The notes under the pieces were generated by a model. It saw only the letters and a program-made list of their open reading frames with translations, made no database searches and was not told the origin of the DNA. Shown piece after piece: positions 1-6,909 of a DNA stretch of 8,818 bases. How positions within the stretch are numbered: position 1 is the first letter of the stretch; each line of letters opens with the position of its first letter. The DNA is from Micrococcales bacterium UBA4448. GTDB taxonomy: Bacteria; Actinomycetota; Actinomycetes; Actinomycetales; Microbacteriaceae. The DNA lies in NCBI GenBank assembly GCA_002390305.1, contig DGPE01000088.1, forward strand, positions 1-8,818, given 5' to 3'. Both the position numbers and the translations under genes were made by a program.

Positions 1-1692
1 GGAGAGTTTGAAGAGCGATTAAAATCGGTAATCAAGGAGGTACAAGATTCTGATGGTGAGATTATTCTCTTCATTGATGAGATTCACACTCTGGTTGGCG
101 CAGGAGCGGCAGAAGGCGCAATCGATGCAGCCTCAATCTTAAAGCCAATGCTTGCCAGAGGAGAGCTGCAGACTATCGGTGCAACAACCATCGATGAATA
201 CCGCAAGCACTTTGAAAAAGATGCCGCATTGGTTCGCAGATTCCAGACTGTCCAGGTGGCTGAGCCAACACCGGCGCTCGCTATTAACATCTTGAAGGGT
301 CTTCGCGACCGCTACGAAGCTCACCACAAAGTCTCAATTACAGACGGCGCGATTGTGGCTGCAGTTGGAATGTCAGACCGCTACGTCAGCGACCGATTCC
401 TGCCAGACAAGGCAATCGACTTGATTGACGAAGCCGGTGCCAGGATGCGTTTGAGCTTCCTATCGGCCCCACCAGAGCTTCGTGAGATGGAAGAAAAAAT
501 TGCCGTTGTTCGAAAAGCAAAAGAGCAGGCAATTGCGGATCAGGACTTCGAGGCTGCTGCTTCAAAGCGCGACGAGGAGAAAAAGCTCACCGCAGAGAAA
601 ATGCGCATGGAAAAGGAATTCCGCGATGGCAACGTCGAGAAAACTGGCGTTGTGGACGAAGGCCTAATCGCCGAGGTTCTTGCGCAGGCAACCGGCATCC
701 CAGTATTCAAGCTCGGTGAAGAAGAGGGGGCGAAGCTGATTTACATGGAGCAGGAGCTCCACAACCGAGTAATTGGTCAGGAGCAGGCAATCGCCGCTTT
801 GTCCAAGACAATTCGCCGTCAGCGCGCAGGATTGAAAGATCCAAAGCGACCTTCCGGTTCATTTATCTTTGCCGGTCCTACCGGAGTGGGAAAGACCGAG
901 CTGGCCAAGGCGCTAGCAGAGTTCCTATTCGACGATGAGGACGCCCTGATCGCACTTGACATGAGCGAGTATGGCGAGAAGCACACGGTGTCACGTCTGT
1001 TCGGAGCCCCTCCGGGGTTCGTTGGTTACGACGAGGGTGGTCAGCTAACAGAGAAGATCAGGCGCAAGCCCTTCTCCGTGGTGCTCTTCGATGAGATTGA
1101 AAAAGCTCACCCAGACATCTTTAACTCACTGTTGCAGATTCTCGAAGAGGGTCGACTAACAGATGGCCAGGGACGAGTCGTTGACTTCAAGAACACAATC
1201 ATCATCATGACCACGAACCTAGGTACTCGCGAGATTACCCGCGGAGCACTGGGCTTCTCCTTGGAAGGTGACTCCAAGAACGACTACGACCAGATGAAGG
1301 CGCGAGTGAACGAGGAGCTGAAGAAGAACTTCAAGCCTGAGTTCCTAAACCGCGTTGACGACGTGATCGTCTTCCCACAGCTAGATCGTGATGAGCTGCT
1401 GCAGATTGTTGACCTGTTCGTGAAGCGACTTCAGGTTCGACTAGATGAGCGAGACCTCAAGTTGACTTTGACCACTTCGGCCAAGGAACGTCTCATCGAG
1501 CTGGGTTACGAGCCTTCGATGGGCGCAAGGCCTTTGAGGCGTGCAGTTCAGCGAGAGATTGAAGATGCTATTTCCGAGCGTATTTTGACCGGTGACATTG
1601 GAAATTCCCAAGATATCCTGGTTGATTTCCTCGAGGGTGAATTCAGTTTTGTTGCTAACTCCAGAGAAGAAGAAGCGACAGCACAGGCTTGA
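1..1692 (+). CDS. clpC: ATP-dependent Clp protease ATP-binding subunit ClpC (5' partial)
   Basis: Class I (two-AAA+) Hsp100 unfoldase that feeds substrates to ClpP in the cytoplasm. The reading frame is open from base 1, so the N-terminal domain and the NBD1 Walker A lie upstream; 563 residues remain. Visible in order: GEFEERLK and NBD1 Walker B IILFIDEIHT (about 21-30); the arginine pair in LVRRFQ (79-80); a short middle region with a UVR-like segment (about 175-200), which points to ClpC because ClpB has a much longer coiled-coil M domain; NBD2 Walker A GPTGVGKT (292-299); pore-loop GFVGYDEGG; Walker B VVLFDEI (360-366); an LGF loop (417-419) at the place where ClpC proteins dock to ClpP; FLNR; and the sensor-2 motif GARPLRR. 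The stop overlaps the next gene's TTG start by 4 nt (TTGA). Confidence is high for the family; the symbol clpC rather than clpB rests on the short middle region and the LGF loop. Confidence 0.95.
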   Translation, partial: GEFEERLKSVIKEVQDSDGEIILFIDEIHTLVGAGAAEGAIDAASILKPMLARGELQTIGATTIDEYRKHFEKDAALVRRFQTVQVAEPTPALAINILKGLRDRYEAHHKVSITDGAIVAAVGMSDRYVSDRFLPDKAIDLIDEAGARMRLSFLSAPPELREMEEKIAVVRKAKEQAIADQDFEAAASKRDEEKKLTAEKMRMEKEFRDGNVEKTGVVDEGLIAEVLAQATGIPVFKLGEEEGAKLIYMEQELHNRVIGQEQAIAALSKTIRRQRAGLKDPKRPSGSFIFAGPTGVGKTELAKALAEFLFDDEDALIALDMSEYGEKHTVSRLFGAPPGFVGYDEGGQLTEKIRRKPFSVVLFDEIEKAHPDIFNSLLQILEEGRLTDGQGRVVDFKNTIIIMTTNLGTREITRGALGFSLEGDSKNDYDQMKARVNEELKKNFKPEFLNRVDDVIVFPQLDRDELLQIVDLFVKRLQVRLDERDLKLTLTTSAKERLIELGYEPSMGARPLRRAVQREIEDAISERILTGDIGNSQDILVDFLEGEFSFVANSREEEATAQA

Positions 1693-2198
1693 CCGAAATC
1701 CAGAAGTATAAGGTGGCGAAGACCTATAAGGGCTTTGAGCTACGCGACTATGCACCCTTCATCACGGTCTCTACTCTGGAGCCTGGCAATATGTCCTCCG
1801 CCGGTAATCAAGCGTTTAGAAAGCTCGCTGGCTACATCTTCGGCGGCAACTCAGAGTCTAAATCGATAGCGATGACGGCACCTGTCACTGAAAAGCCGGT
1901 GCCAGGGGGCTTCGAAGTCTCATTTGTGATGCCTGCAGACATGAAGATGCCAGAAATGCCAAGACCGCAGCGTGAGAATCTCAAAATTACCGAGCACGAT
2001 GCCACAAGAATTGCGGCCATTCGCTTCACCGGAACAATCGGCATGGCATCATTTGAGACCAACGAGAAAAAGCTCAAGGAGTTACTGGATTCCGAAGGTA
2101 TTCAGTACGACCCAACCCCGATCTACGCTCGCTATAACGCCCCAACAACACCATTTTTTCTGCGCCGCAACGAGGTATTGCTTTCTCTAACTGGCTAA
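1689..2198 (+). CDS. SOUL-family heme-binding-like protein
   Basis: 169-residue protein of the SOUL/HEBP family, named for heme or tetrapyrrole binding in eukaryotes; the role of bacterial members is largely unknown. Family hallmarks: YKVAKTYKGFELRDYAPF at the N-terminus, AMTAPVTEKPVP (61-72), SFVMPADM (78-85), and the C-terminal YNAPTTPFFLRRNEV (149-163). There is no signal peptide or membrane segment, so it should be cytoplasmic. The TTG start at 1689 gives the usual family N-terminus; an in-frame GTG at 1713 would cut into the conserved first strand. A purine-rich run (about 1664-1675) is a weak candidate SD. The start overlaps the clpC stop as TTGA and no promoter is seen between them, so it is probably co-transcribed and translationally coupled with clpC. 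Whether it binds heme cannot be told from the sequence. Confidence 0.88.
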   Translation: MTEIQKYKVAKTYKGFELRDYAPFITVSTLEPGNMSSAGNQAFRKLAGYIFGGNSESKSIAMTAPVTEKPVPGGFEVSFVMPADMKMPEMPRPQRENLKITEHDATRIAAIRFTGTIGMASFETNEKKLKELLDSEGIQYDPTPIYARYNAPTTPFFLRRNEVLLSLTG

Positions 2199-2204
2199 TT
2201 GCTT

Positions 2205-2216
2205 CATAATTGGGCA
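2205..2216 (+). promoter_or_regulatory. Leaderless-type -10 element for argA
   Basis: CATAAT at 2205-2210 is followed by 6 nt and then the ATG at 2217. No Shine-Dalgarno is visible and no convincing -35 lies 16-18 nt upstream. The spacing puts the expected transcription start on, or within a base of, the A of the ATG. Confidence 0.6.
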
Positions 2217-2711
2217 ATGCTTCAAATCAGATCTGCTCAAACCTCCGACGTTTTTACCATTGCCAAGATGTCTGGGCCGCTTGTCGAAAGTCGCGTGCTG
2301 CTTGGAAAAGAACTTGTCGAGGCCTTCGGAGCGATTCAAGAATTCATTGTCGCCGAAAAAGATAACCAAGTTGTTGGTTTCGGAGCGCTGCATGTGATGT
2401 GGGAAGACTTGGCTGAAGTCAGAACCCTCGCGGTTGATGAAAATTCGCAGCGGCAGGGCATCGGTAAAGCTTTGCTGCAAGAACTCGAAGATCGGGCACG
2501 GGCACTGGGCATCAAGCGAGTTTTCTGTCTGACTTTTGAAAAAGAGTTCTTTGGTGCCAATGGTTATCAGGTAATTTCTGATGTTCCTGTTAGCCCTGAA
2601 ACCTATGCAGAACTTGTTCGCTCCCATGACGATGGCGTCGCTGAGTTTTTGGATCTGGCACGCGTTAAGCAGAACACGCTCGGCAATTCACGAATGCTCA
2701 AGCAGCTGTAG
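2217..2711 (+). CDS. argA: Amino-acid N-acetyltransferase (N-acetylglutamate synthase, Rv2747 type)
   Basis: Stand-alone GNAT enzyme of 164 residues, expected to transfer acetyl from acetyl-CoA to glutamate (or glutamine), the first step of arginine synthesis. The acetyl-CoA loop is RTLAVDENSQRQGIGKALL (about 69-87, with RQGIGKA at 79-85). From memory, long segments resemble M. tuberculosis Rv2747: GALHVMWEDLAEVRTLAVD, the RVF-LTFE-EFF block, GVAEFLDL and the C-terminal LGNSRML. It lacks the amino-acid-kinase domain of E. coli ArgA, as expected for this short actinobacterial class. I place the start at ATG 2217, not at the in-frame TTG at 2199 just after the preceding stop, because the GNAT fold begins at LQIRSAQTSD and a -10 hexamer sits between the two. 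It is 18 nt downstream of the SOUL gene but has its own promoter. No other arg genes are present. Confidence 0.85.
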   Translation: MLQIRSAQTSDVFTIAKMSGPLVESRVLLGKELVEAFGAIQEFIVAEKDNQVVGFGALHVMWEDLAEVRTLAVDENSQRQGIGKALLQELEDRARALGIKRVFCLTFEKEFFGANGYQVISDVPVSPETYAELVRSHDDGVAEFLDLARVKQNTLGNSRMLKQL

Positions 2712-2712
2712 C

Positions 2713-2724
2713 TAGATTTAGTTC
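2713..2724 (+). promoter_or_regulatory. Leaderless-type -10 element for the 2725 gene
   Basis: TAGATT at 2713-2718, starting one base after the argA stop codon, is followed by 6 nt and ATG at 2725. There is no SD in the 13-nt gap between the two genes, so the downstream gene probably has its own leaderless transcript in addition to any read-through. Confidence 0.55.
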
Positions 2725-3336
2725 ATGGCCCAATTAGACCCAGCAATTATTAAACGCAGAAGAATAGGTGCGCTGGTTGTTCTTGCGCTGCTGATTACTT
2801 TGATTTGGGGCATCCCACAGCTAATTGCAAATCAGGCTCAAGAAATCGACAATCCTGTTCCCGTTGAGACCGAGGGCGCTATCGCTGAGGAGATAACTGA
2901 CTGCGCTCCGGGGGTAGTTTCCCTAGAGGCAATGATCGGTAAGTTCGATGCTGGAGCCGATGGCCCTGAGACCCTGAACAGCTTTGCAGGCGATACCACC
3001 CCATATCTTTGGTACGAAGTCACCAACACTGGTCTGGTTGATTGCCGATTCAATGTTGGCAGCAGGGTGACCTTCTTCACGATTACCTCGGGAGAACAGA
3101 CCTATTACTCTTCCAGGGACTGTAATCGTGCCGACGCGAAAGACATGACGGTCTTGCTTCCTCCCAATAGGCCGCTGAAATCCGAACCGGCAGCATGGGA
3201 CAAGGTTTATTCATCTGCCGAAGGCTGCAGTGCAGCCCAGGGGCTAGCTGAAGTCCCAGCAGGTGGGGCGACTTATAAGCTCAAAGCAGAGGTCAACGGA
3301 GTCATCTCTGAAGAGATTCGCTTCCTACTGAACTAG
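2725..3336 (+). CDS. Membrane-anchored extracytoplasmic protein of unknown function
   Basis: 203 residues, not recognised as a named family. A basic cytoplasmic stub (KRRR, 10-13) precedes one hydrophobic segment (about 14-36, GALVVLALLITLIWGIPQLI), and no lipobox or clear signal-peptidase site follows, so it is probably an N-terminally anchored protein with an outside domain. The outer part (about 37-203) has four cysteines (C60, C107, C133, C168), enough for two disulfides, and alternating strand-like segments (YLWYEVTNTG, VTFFTIT, ATYKLKAEV, ISEEIRFLL) that suggest a beta-sandwich, perhaps like the DUF4232-type or other Ig-like domains of actinobacteria; that is inference. It sits 13 nt after argA. 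Its TAG stop is interleaved with the radA stop on the other strand. A real gene, function unknown. Confidence 0.82.
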   Translation: MAQLDPAIIKRRRIGALVVLALLITLIWGIPQLIANQAQEIDNPVPVETEGAIAEEITDCAPGVVSLEAMIGKFDAGADGPETLNSFAGDTTPYLWYEVTNTGLVDCRFNVGSRVTFFTITSGEQTYYSSRDCNRADAKDMTVLLPPNRPLKSEPAAWDKVYSSAEGCSAAQGLAEVPAGGATYKLKAEVNGVISEEIRFLLN

Positions 3337-4640
3337 CCCAGCGCCTCAGCCAGCGCCTTTTTGAGCTGGACGGCAGTTGAGTCAATAACGACTTTGTGAC
3401 CCAGCCTCGCGGCCTCATTTATTCGCTGATTTAGGTTTGCCACCCCTCGAATTTCACCCGATAGGGAAATCTCACCGAAGGCTGCGATTGTCGTGGAGAC
3501 GGGCTTATCTGAAGCTGCCGAGGCAATTGCGATGGCAATTGCTAAGTCGGCTGCGGGTTCAATTATTTTCATTCCACCAACTGTTGAAACATAAACATCT
3601 TTGTTGCTCAGCGAAATACCGGCTCGACGCTCCAAAACAGCCAGCAACATCGCCACTCTTGAGCTATCGACACCGTTTGTGACTCGTCTTGGCTGCGGGG
3701 TCCCACTTTGGACCACCAGCGCTTGGATCTCAGCGCGAAGGGCCCTCCTACCCTCCACCGCAACTGTTATGCAAGTTCCGGAAACGGGGGTAGTTGAGTT
3801 TGAAACAAACAGAGCACTCGGGTCTTTTACTTCGACGATTCCTTCGCCGGTCATTTCAAAACAGCCAACTTCGTCGGTTGGTCCGAATCGGTTTTTCAGG
3901 GTTCGGACAAATCTCAATGCCGTTTGTCGATCGCCTTCGAAGTGGCAAACCACATCAACAAGGTGCTCAAGAGTTCTCGGTCCGGCTATCGAGCCGTCTT
4001 TGGTGACGTGACCCACAAGTACCACCGGTGTTGAATTTTCTTTGGCCAAGCGAATCAAGTTGGAGGCGACTTCTCTCACCTGGGAAGGCATTCCAGCTGC
4101 ACCATCGACATCTTTTGAGCTGATTGTTTGAACCGAGTCGACAACCATCAGCTCTGGCTTGACCTGGTCAAACTGTCCCAGAACGTGACCCAAGTCTGTT
4201 TCCGAGGCGAGATAGAGGTTTTCGCTGAGAGCATCGGTTCGTTGGGCTCGAAGTCGAACCTGGCTCGCGGACTCCTCTGCTGAGACATAAAGAACCTTCT
4301 TGCCATTTTTGGCAAGCCTTGAGGCAACCTCAAGGAGCAGTGTGCTCTTACCCACTCCCGGCTCACCGGAAAGCAGAATTGCAGCTCCAGCAACCAACCC
4401 GCCCCCTAGCACCCGATCGAATTCAGCAACCGTGGTTGGTGAGTAGCCGTCTGTGACAACTTCAATTTCGGTAATTGGCCTGGCTTCATGACCCACGGAT
4501 ATTCTGGCGGCCTTAGCGATGGTCTGCGGGGCTTGCTCCGCAATTGTTCCCCAGGCTTGGCATTGGCTGCATTGCCCGGTCCATTTCGCCGCCGCCCAAC
4601 CGCAGTCGGTGCATCTAAAGTCTATTTTTGTCTTGGCCAC
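3333..4640 (-). CDS. radA: DNA repair protein RadA (Sms)
   Basis: 435 residues, close to the usual 450-460. RadA is a RecA-like ATPase/DNA translocase that helps branch migration of recombination intermediates. An N-terminal C4 zinc finger (C10, C13, C24, C27) is followed by the ATPase core: Walker A GEPGVGKST (92-100), Walker B LMVVDSVQT (164-172), and the RadA-specific KNRFG motif (249-253). The last part (about 285-435) is the Lon-protease-like domain, with GGMKIIEPAADLAIA (355-369) and FGEISLSGEIRGV (388-400). The GTG start gives the standard MAKTK opening and has a -10 hexamer 6 nt upstream and no SD. It is a monocistronic minus-strand gene, divergent from the CPBP protease gene and convergent with the 2725 gene. 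Confidence 0.97.
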   Translation of the reverse strand: MAKTKIDFRCTDCGWAAAKWTGQCSQCQAWGTIAEQAPQTIAKAARISVGHEARPITEIEVVTDGYSPTTVAEFDRVLGGGLVAGAAILLSGEPGVGKSTLLLEVASRLAKNGKKVLYVSAEESASQVRLRAQRTDALSENLYLASETDLGHVLGQFDQVKPELMVVDSVQTISSKDVDGAAGMPSQVREVASNLIRLAKENSTPVVLVGHVTKDGSIAGPRTLEHLVDVVCHFEGDRQTALRFVRTLKNRFGPTDEVGCFEMTGEGIVEVKDPSALFVSNSTTPVSGTCITVAVEGRRALRAEIQALVVQSGTPQPRRVTNGVDSSRVAMLLAVLERRAGISLSNKDVYVSTVGGMKIIEPAADLAIAIAIASAASDKPVSTTIAAFGEISLSGEIRGVANLNQRINEAARLGHKVVIDSTAVQLKKALAEALG

Positions 4641-4652
4641 TAGAACAAACTA
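4641..4652 (-). promoter_or_regulatory. Leaderless-type -10 element for radA
   Basis: On the minus strand, TAGTTT (4652 to 4647) is followed by GTTCTA and the GTG start codon at 4640. The gap is exactly 6 nt and no SD precedes the GTG, so the radA message is predicted to begin with its GTG. Confidence 0.6.
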
Positions 4653-4654
4653 CC

Positions 4655-4715
4655 TTGGGTCACCCCCAGCTAGATAACCTATTTACACATCTTCGCTAAA
4701 CCGAGAGAGTGGGAA
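4655..4715 (+). promoter_or_regulatory. Probable promoter and ribosome binding region of the CPBP protease gene
   Basis: Unlike most starts in this window, ATG 4716 has no TAnnnT at leaderless spacing. A purine-rich run GAGAGAGTGGGAA (4703-4715) directly precedes it and may act as a loose SD. Possible -10 hexamers further up are TAACCT (4675-4680) or TATTTA (4680-4685), with TTGGGT (4655-4660) as a poor -35. The exact hexamers are uncertain. Confidence 0.35.
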
Positions 4716-5435
4716 ATGCTTCGTAAACATTCACAAGAGCTTTGGCTAGTGCTCTTTGTCTCATTGGGTGCAAGCAGCATCTACTCTGTCCTGAGCTTGA
4801 TTCGTAAGCTCACAAGCAGCCAGGGCCTGCAGGGTTCTGTAACGACCATCAATCAGCCTTTAGCTGCAAACCCCTATCTGGATATGGTGAGCCAGCTGGT
4901 TGCAACCTCTTTGGCATTGGTGCCGGTGCTCCTGGCTCTTTATTTTTTGCGCCTGGATGGCATAAAAATTGGGCTGTTGCCTAAAGGCAAGGATTGGCTC
5001 TTGGGGCTTGGCCTTCCAATCGCCATTGGGATACCCGGAATCGCTCTCTACTGGGTGGCACTGCAGCTGGGAATTACATCGAGAATCATCCCAAGCAGTC
5101 TTGGGGATTACTGGTGGACGCCAATTGTCCTTGTGCTGGCGGCTCTGAGATCCGGTTTGCAAGAGGAGATAATCGCCGTTGCGTTTTTGGCTAAGAAGCT
5201 TGAGTTGATAAGGCCCCAGATAACTATCTGGGCGGTGATTGTTATTTCTGCATTATTTAGGGCTAGCTATCACCTCTACCAGGGCTTTTCAGCATTTATT
5301 GGAAACTTTGTGATGGGACTGGTGTTCGGCTATCTATTTATGCGAACCGGTCGGGTTGCTCCTCTGGTTATTGCCCACACGCTGATGAACACTGCGGTGT
5401 TCATAGGCTTTCCGCTTGTAAGCGCATACCTCTAA
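4716..5435 (+). CDS. CPBP family intramembrane glutamic-type endopeptidase
   Basis: 239-residue polytopic membrane protein with about six to seven hydrophobic segments (roughly 8-30, 58-80, 93-118, 134-145, 168-180, 192-209, 216-235). The three CPBP (Abi/CAAX-protease-like) motifs are in order: the glutamate pair E150-E151 in LQEEIIAVAFL, FRASYH with H186, and AHTLMN with H221 and N225. The classic EExxxR arginine is replaced (EEIIAVA), a form I recall as common in actinobacterial members, where EEIIVVGYL-like sequences occur next to xRGSYHLYQG. GFSAFIGNFVMGLVFG and RTGRVAPLVIAHT also fit that subgroup. Bacterial members may process membrane peptides or bacteriocins, but the substrate here is unknown. 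It is divergent from radA (75 nt between starts) and lies 19 nt upstream of proC, which has its own promoter. Confidence 0.9.
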   Translation: MLRKHSQELWLVLFVSLGASSIYSVLSLIRKLTSSQGLQGSVTTINQPLAANPYLDMVSQLVATSLALVPVLLALYFLRLDGIKIGLLPKGKDWLLGLGLPIAIGIPGIALYWVALQLGITSRIIPSSLGDYWWTPIVLVLAALRSGLQEEIIAVAFLAKKLELIRPQITIWAVIVISALFRASYHLYQGFSAFIGNFVMGLVFGYLFMRTGRVAPLVIAHTLMNTAVFIGFPLVSAYL

Positions 5436-5442
5436 GCACTCA

Positions 5443-5454
5443 TAGTATTTGAGA
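5443..5454 (+). promoter_or_regulatory. Leaderless-type -10 element for proC
   Basis: TAGTAT at 5443-5448 is followed by 6 nt (TTGAGA) and ATG 5455. The in-frame TTG at 5449 directly abuts the hexamer and would lie upstream of the predicted transcription start, so it should not be used. Confidence 0.6.
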
Positions 5455-6279
5455 ATGGAAAAACTTAGAGTTTGTTTTCTGGGCACGGGTTCAATGGGCT
5501 CGGCCGTTCTTGAAGGCTTGATTGCCAGCGGTCATCCGCTGGAACAAATCTCTGCCACCACCAAGTCGGTCGAATCTGCAGCGAGGTTTAGATCAAGAGG
5601 CATCAGTGCGATGGCAATTGATGAGGCTGCCGATGCGAATGCATTGCTGGCAGGTGATGCCGACCTAATCGTTTTGGGCGTGAAGCCATACCAAATCAAA
5701 GATGTTTTGAGTGAAATCAAGGACGAAATTGCTCCGAACGCGGTGGTGATTTCAATGGCAGCTGGGATCAAGCTTGCGACCATGGCAGAGGTGATGCCAG
5801 GAATTAAGAATCTGATTCGAACAATGCCAAACACTCCAGCTCTGGTTGGGATGGGTGTTACTGGCGTAGCTCCTGCAAAGACCGCTTCTGCCGAAGCTGT
5901 GGAGGCAACCATCGAGCTGTTTGATTCGGTCGGTGCTGCTCTAGAGATCACCGAAGACCAGATTGATGCACTGAGCGCCATCTCTGGATCTGGCCCAGCC
6001 TGGGTTTTTTACATCATGGAGCAGTGGGAGAAAATCGCTCTTAAGCATGGTTTTAGTGCAGAGCAGGCTGCAGTTATGGTCAGGGGAACCCTGGCTGGGT
6101 CCATCGACCTGTTGGCACAATCGGATAACGAAATGCCAGAGCTGAGGGCCAATGTAACAAGCCCCGGCGGAACAACTGAACGCATCATTGACACCCTTGA
6201 TAAAGCTGATCTCAATGGCATTTTTGAAGCCGCTCTGGAGGCTGCGCTTATTCGCTCACGAGAAATTGGTGCCAGCTAG
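5455..6279 (+). CDS. proC: Pyrroline-5-carboxylate reductase
   Basis: 274 residues, normal length. ProC reduces 1-pyrroline-5-carboxylate to L-proline with NAD(P)H, the last step of proline synthesis, in the cytoplasm. The Rossmann fold opens with LRVCFLGTGSMGSAVLEGL (GTGSMG at 10-15); GVKP (75-78) and RTMPNTPA (122-129) are typical of the nucleotide-binding domain; SGSGPA (177-182) and the signature segment around VTSPGGTTERII (234-245) belong to the helical dimerisation/catalytic domain. ATG 5455 is preferred over the in-frame TTG at 5449 because of the -10 spacing and because the protein then starts one short stretch before the first beta strand. It lies 19 nt after the CPBP gene and 15 nt before the ArsR-like gene. 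No proA or proB is present. Confidence 0.97.
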   Translation: MEKLRVCFLGTGSMGSAVLEGLIASGHPLEQISATTKSVESAARFRSRGISAMAIDEAADANALLAGDADLIVLGVKPYQIKDVLSEIKDEIAPNAVVISMAAGIKLATMAEVMPGIKNLIRTMPNTPALVGMGVTGVAPAKTASAEAVEATIELFDSVGAALEITEDQIDALSAISGSGPAWVFYIMEQWEKIALKHGFSAEQAAVMVRGTLAGSIDLLAQSDNEMPELRANVTSPGGTTERIIDTLDKADLNGIFEAALEAALIRSREIGAS

Positions 6280-6282
6280 TCC

Positions 6283-6294
6283 TAAACTGTGTGT
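6283..6294 (+). promoter_or_regulatory. Leaderless-type -10 element for the ArsR-like regulator
   Basis: TAAACT at 6283-6288 is followed by 6 nt (GTGTGT) and ATG 6295. The in-frame GTG at 6289 immediately follows the hexamer and is unlikely to be transcribed as a codon. No SD is visible. Confidence 0.58.
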
Positions 6295-6909
6295 ATGGCA
6301 GATATTTTTGAGGCAGTTGCAGATCCAACCCGTCGTCAGCTTTTAGAGAGCTTGCTGGCATCCAACCTTGCAGGTGGCAAAGGGGAAATGACCGTTACCG
6401 AGTTGGTGGATCTCACCAAGCTAGGGCAACCGACAGTTTCCAAGCACCTAAAAACCCTTCGTGAAGTTGGCCTGGTGGCCGTGCGCGAAGAAGGACAGAA
6501 GCGTTATTACTCGGTGACCCCTGAGCCACTAGAGGAAATTGAAGACTGGATGATCAACTTCCTGTCGCTTGATTTTGAAGACGAAGATGATCAGGACTAC
6601 CGATCTGACGATTTGGCTCATAACCTCGCGGGCGTCGGCGAGCAACTTGGACACTGGCTCACCGAACGCAGCTCGTGGCTAACCGATCAGCTCAAGTCCA
6701 GAGCGTCTGAAATCGATGTTGACTTCGATGCATCAGAGATGGGAAAGCGTCTCGGTAGAAAATTAGCCGATGCCAAGTCTGAGGCAGAGAAGTCCGTAAA
6801 AGACTTCGAGCGAGTAGCAAAGCAGAAGGTCGAAGAAGTAATTGACGACGTGAAGACTGAAACCCAGCACTTGGCTGATGAGGTTCGGAAGAAGACGGGA
6901 AAGAAATAA
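6295..6909 (+). CDS. ArsR-fold winged-helix regulator with a long charged C-terminal tail
   Basis: 204 residues, about twice the length of a typical ArsR protein. Residues 1-85 form the winged helix: MADIFEAVADPTRRQLLESL, the HTH around TVTELVDLTKLGQPTVSKHLKTLREVGLV (recognition helix about 46-57), and the wing REEGQKRYYSV. There are no cysteines, so it is not a metal sensor of the ArsR/SmtB kind. After an acidic stretch (about 93-106), a helical charged tail (about 112-204) alternates acidic and basic residues and could form an amphipathic or coiled helix for dimerisation or partner contact; that is inference. I recall similar tailed regulators in other Microbacteriaceae. The 2TM protein gene starts directly after its TAA, so the two are almost certainly co-expressed. 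Target genes are unknown. Confidence 0.85.
   Translation: MADIFEAVADPTRRQLLESLLASNLAGGKGEMTVTELVDLTKLGQPTVSKHLKTLREVGLVAVREEGQKRYYSVTPEPLEEIEDWMINFLSLDFEDEDDQDYRSDDLAHNLAGVGEQLGHWLTERSSWLTDQLKSRASEIDVDFDASEMGKRLGRKLADAKSEAEKSVKDFERVAKQKVEEVIDDVKTETQHLADEVRKKTGKK

Noticed and set aside
1..1692. ClpB instead of ClpC
   Set aside because: The middle region is far too short for the ClpB M domain, and an LGF ClpP-docking loop is present.
2187..2627. Minus-strand frame (146 codons) over argA
   Set aside because: The argA frame is strongly supported by GNAT motifs; the antisense frame has no recognisable domain and no promoter.
3338..3357. Repeated GCCAGCGCC-like units followed by TTTTT just after the 2725 gene
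   Set aside because: The copies are direct, not inverted; only a 4-bp GCGC/GCGC stem can form, and they encode the Ala-rich RadA C-terminus. Not a convincing terminator.
3601..4011. Plus-strand frame (136 codons) inside radA
   Set aside because: It is the complement of the conserved radA ATPase and Lon-like region; no motif or start signal of its own.
5532..5981. Long open frame (149 codons) on the minus strand inside proC
   Set aside because: It is antisense to a clear proC and low in complexity (Ala/Ser/Ile-rich), as expected from the complement of an alanine-rich gene; no family motif.
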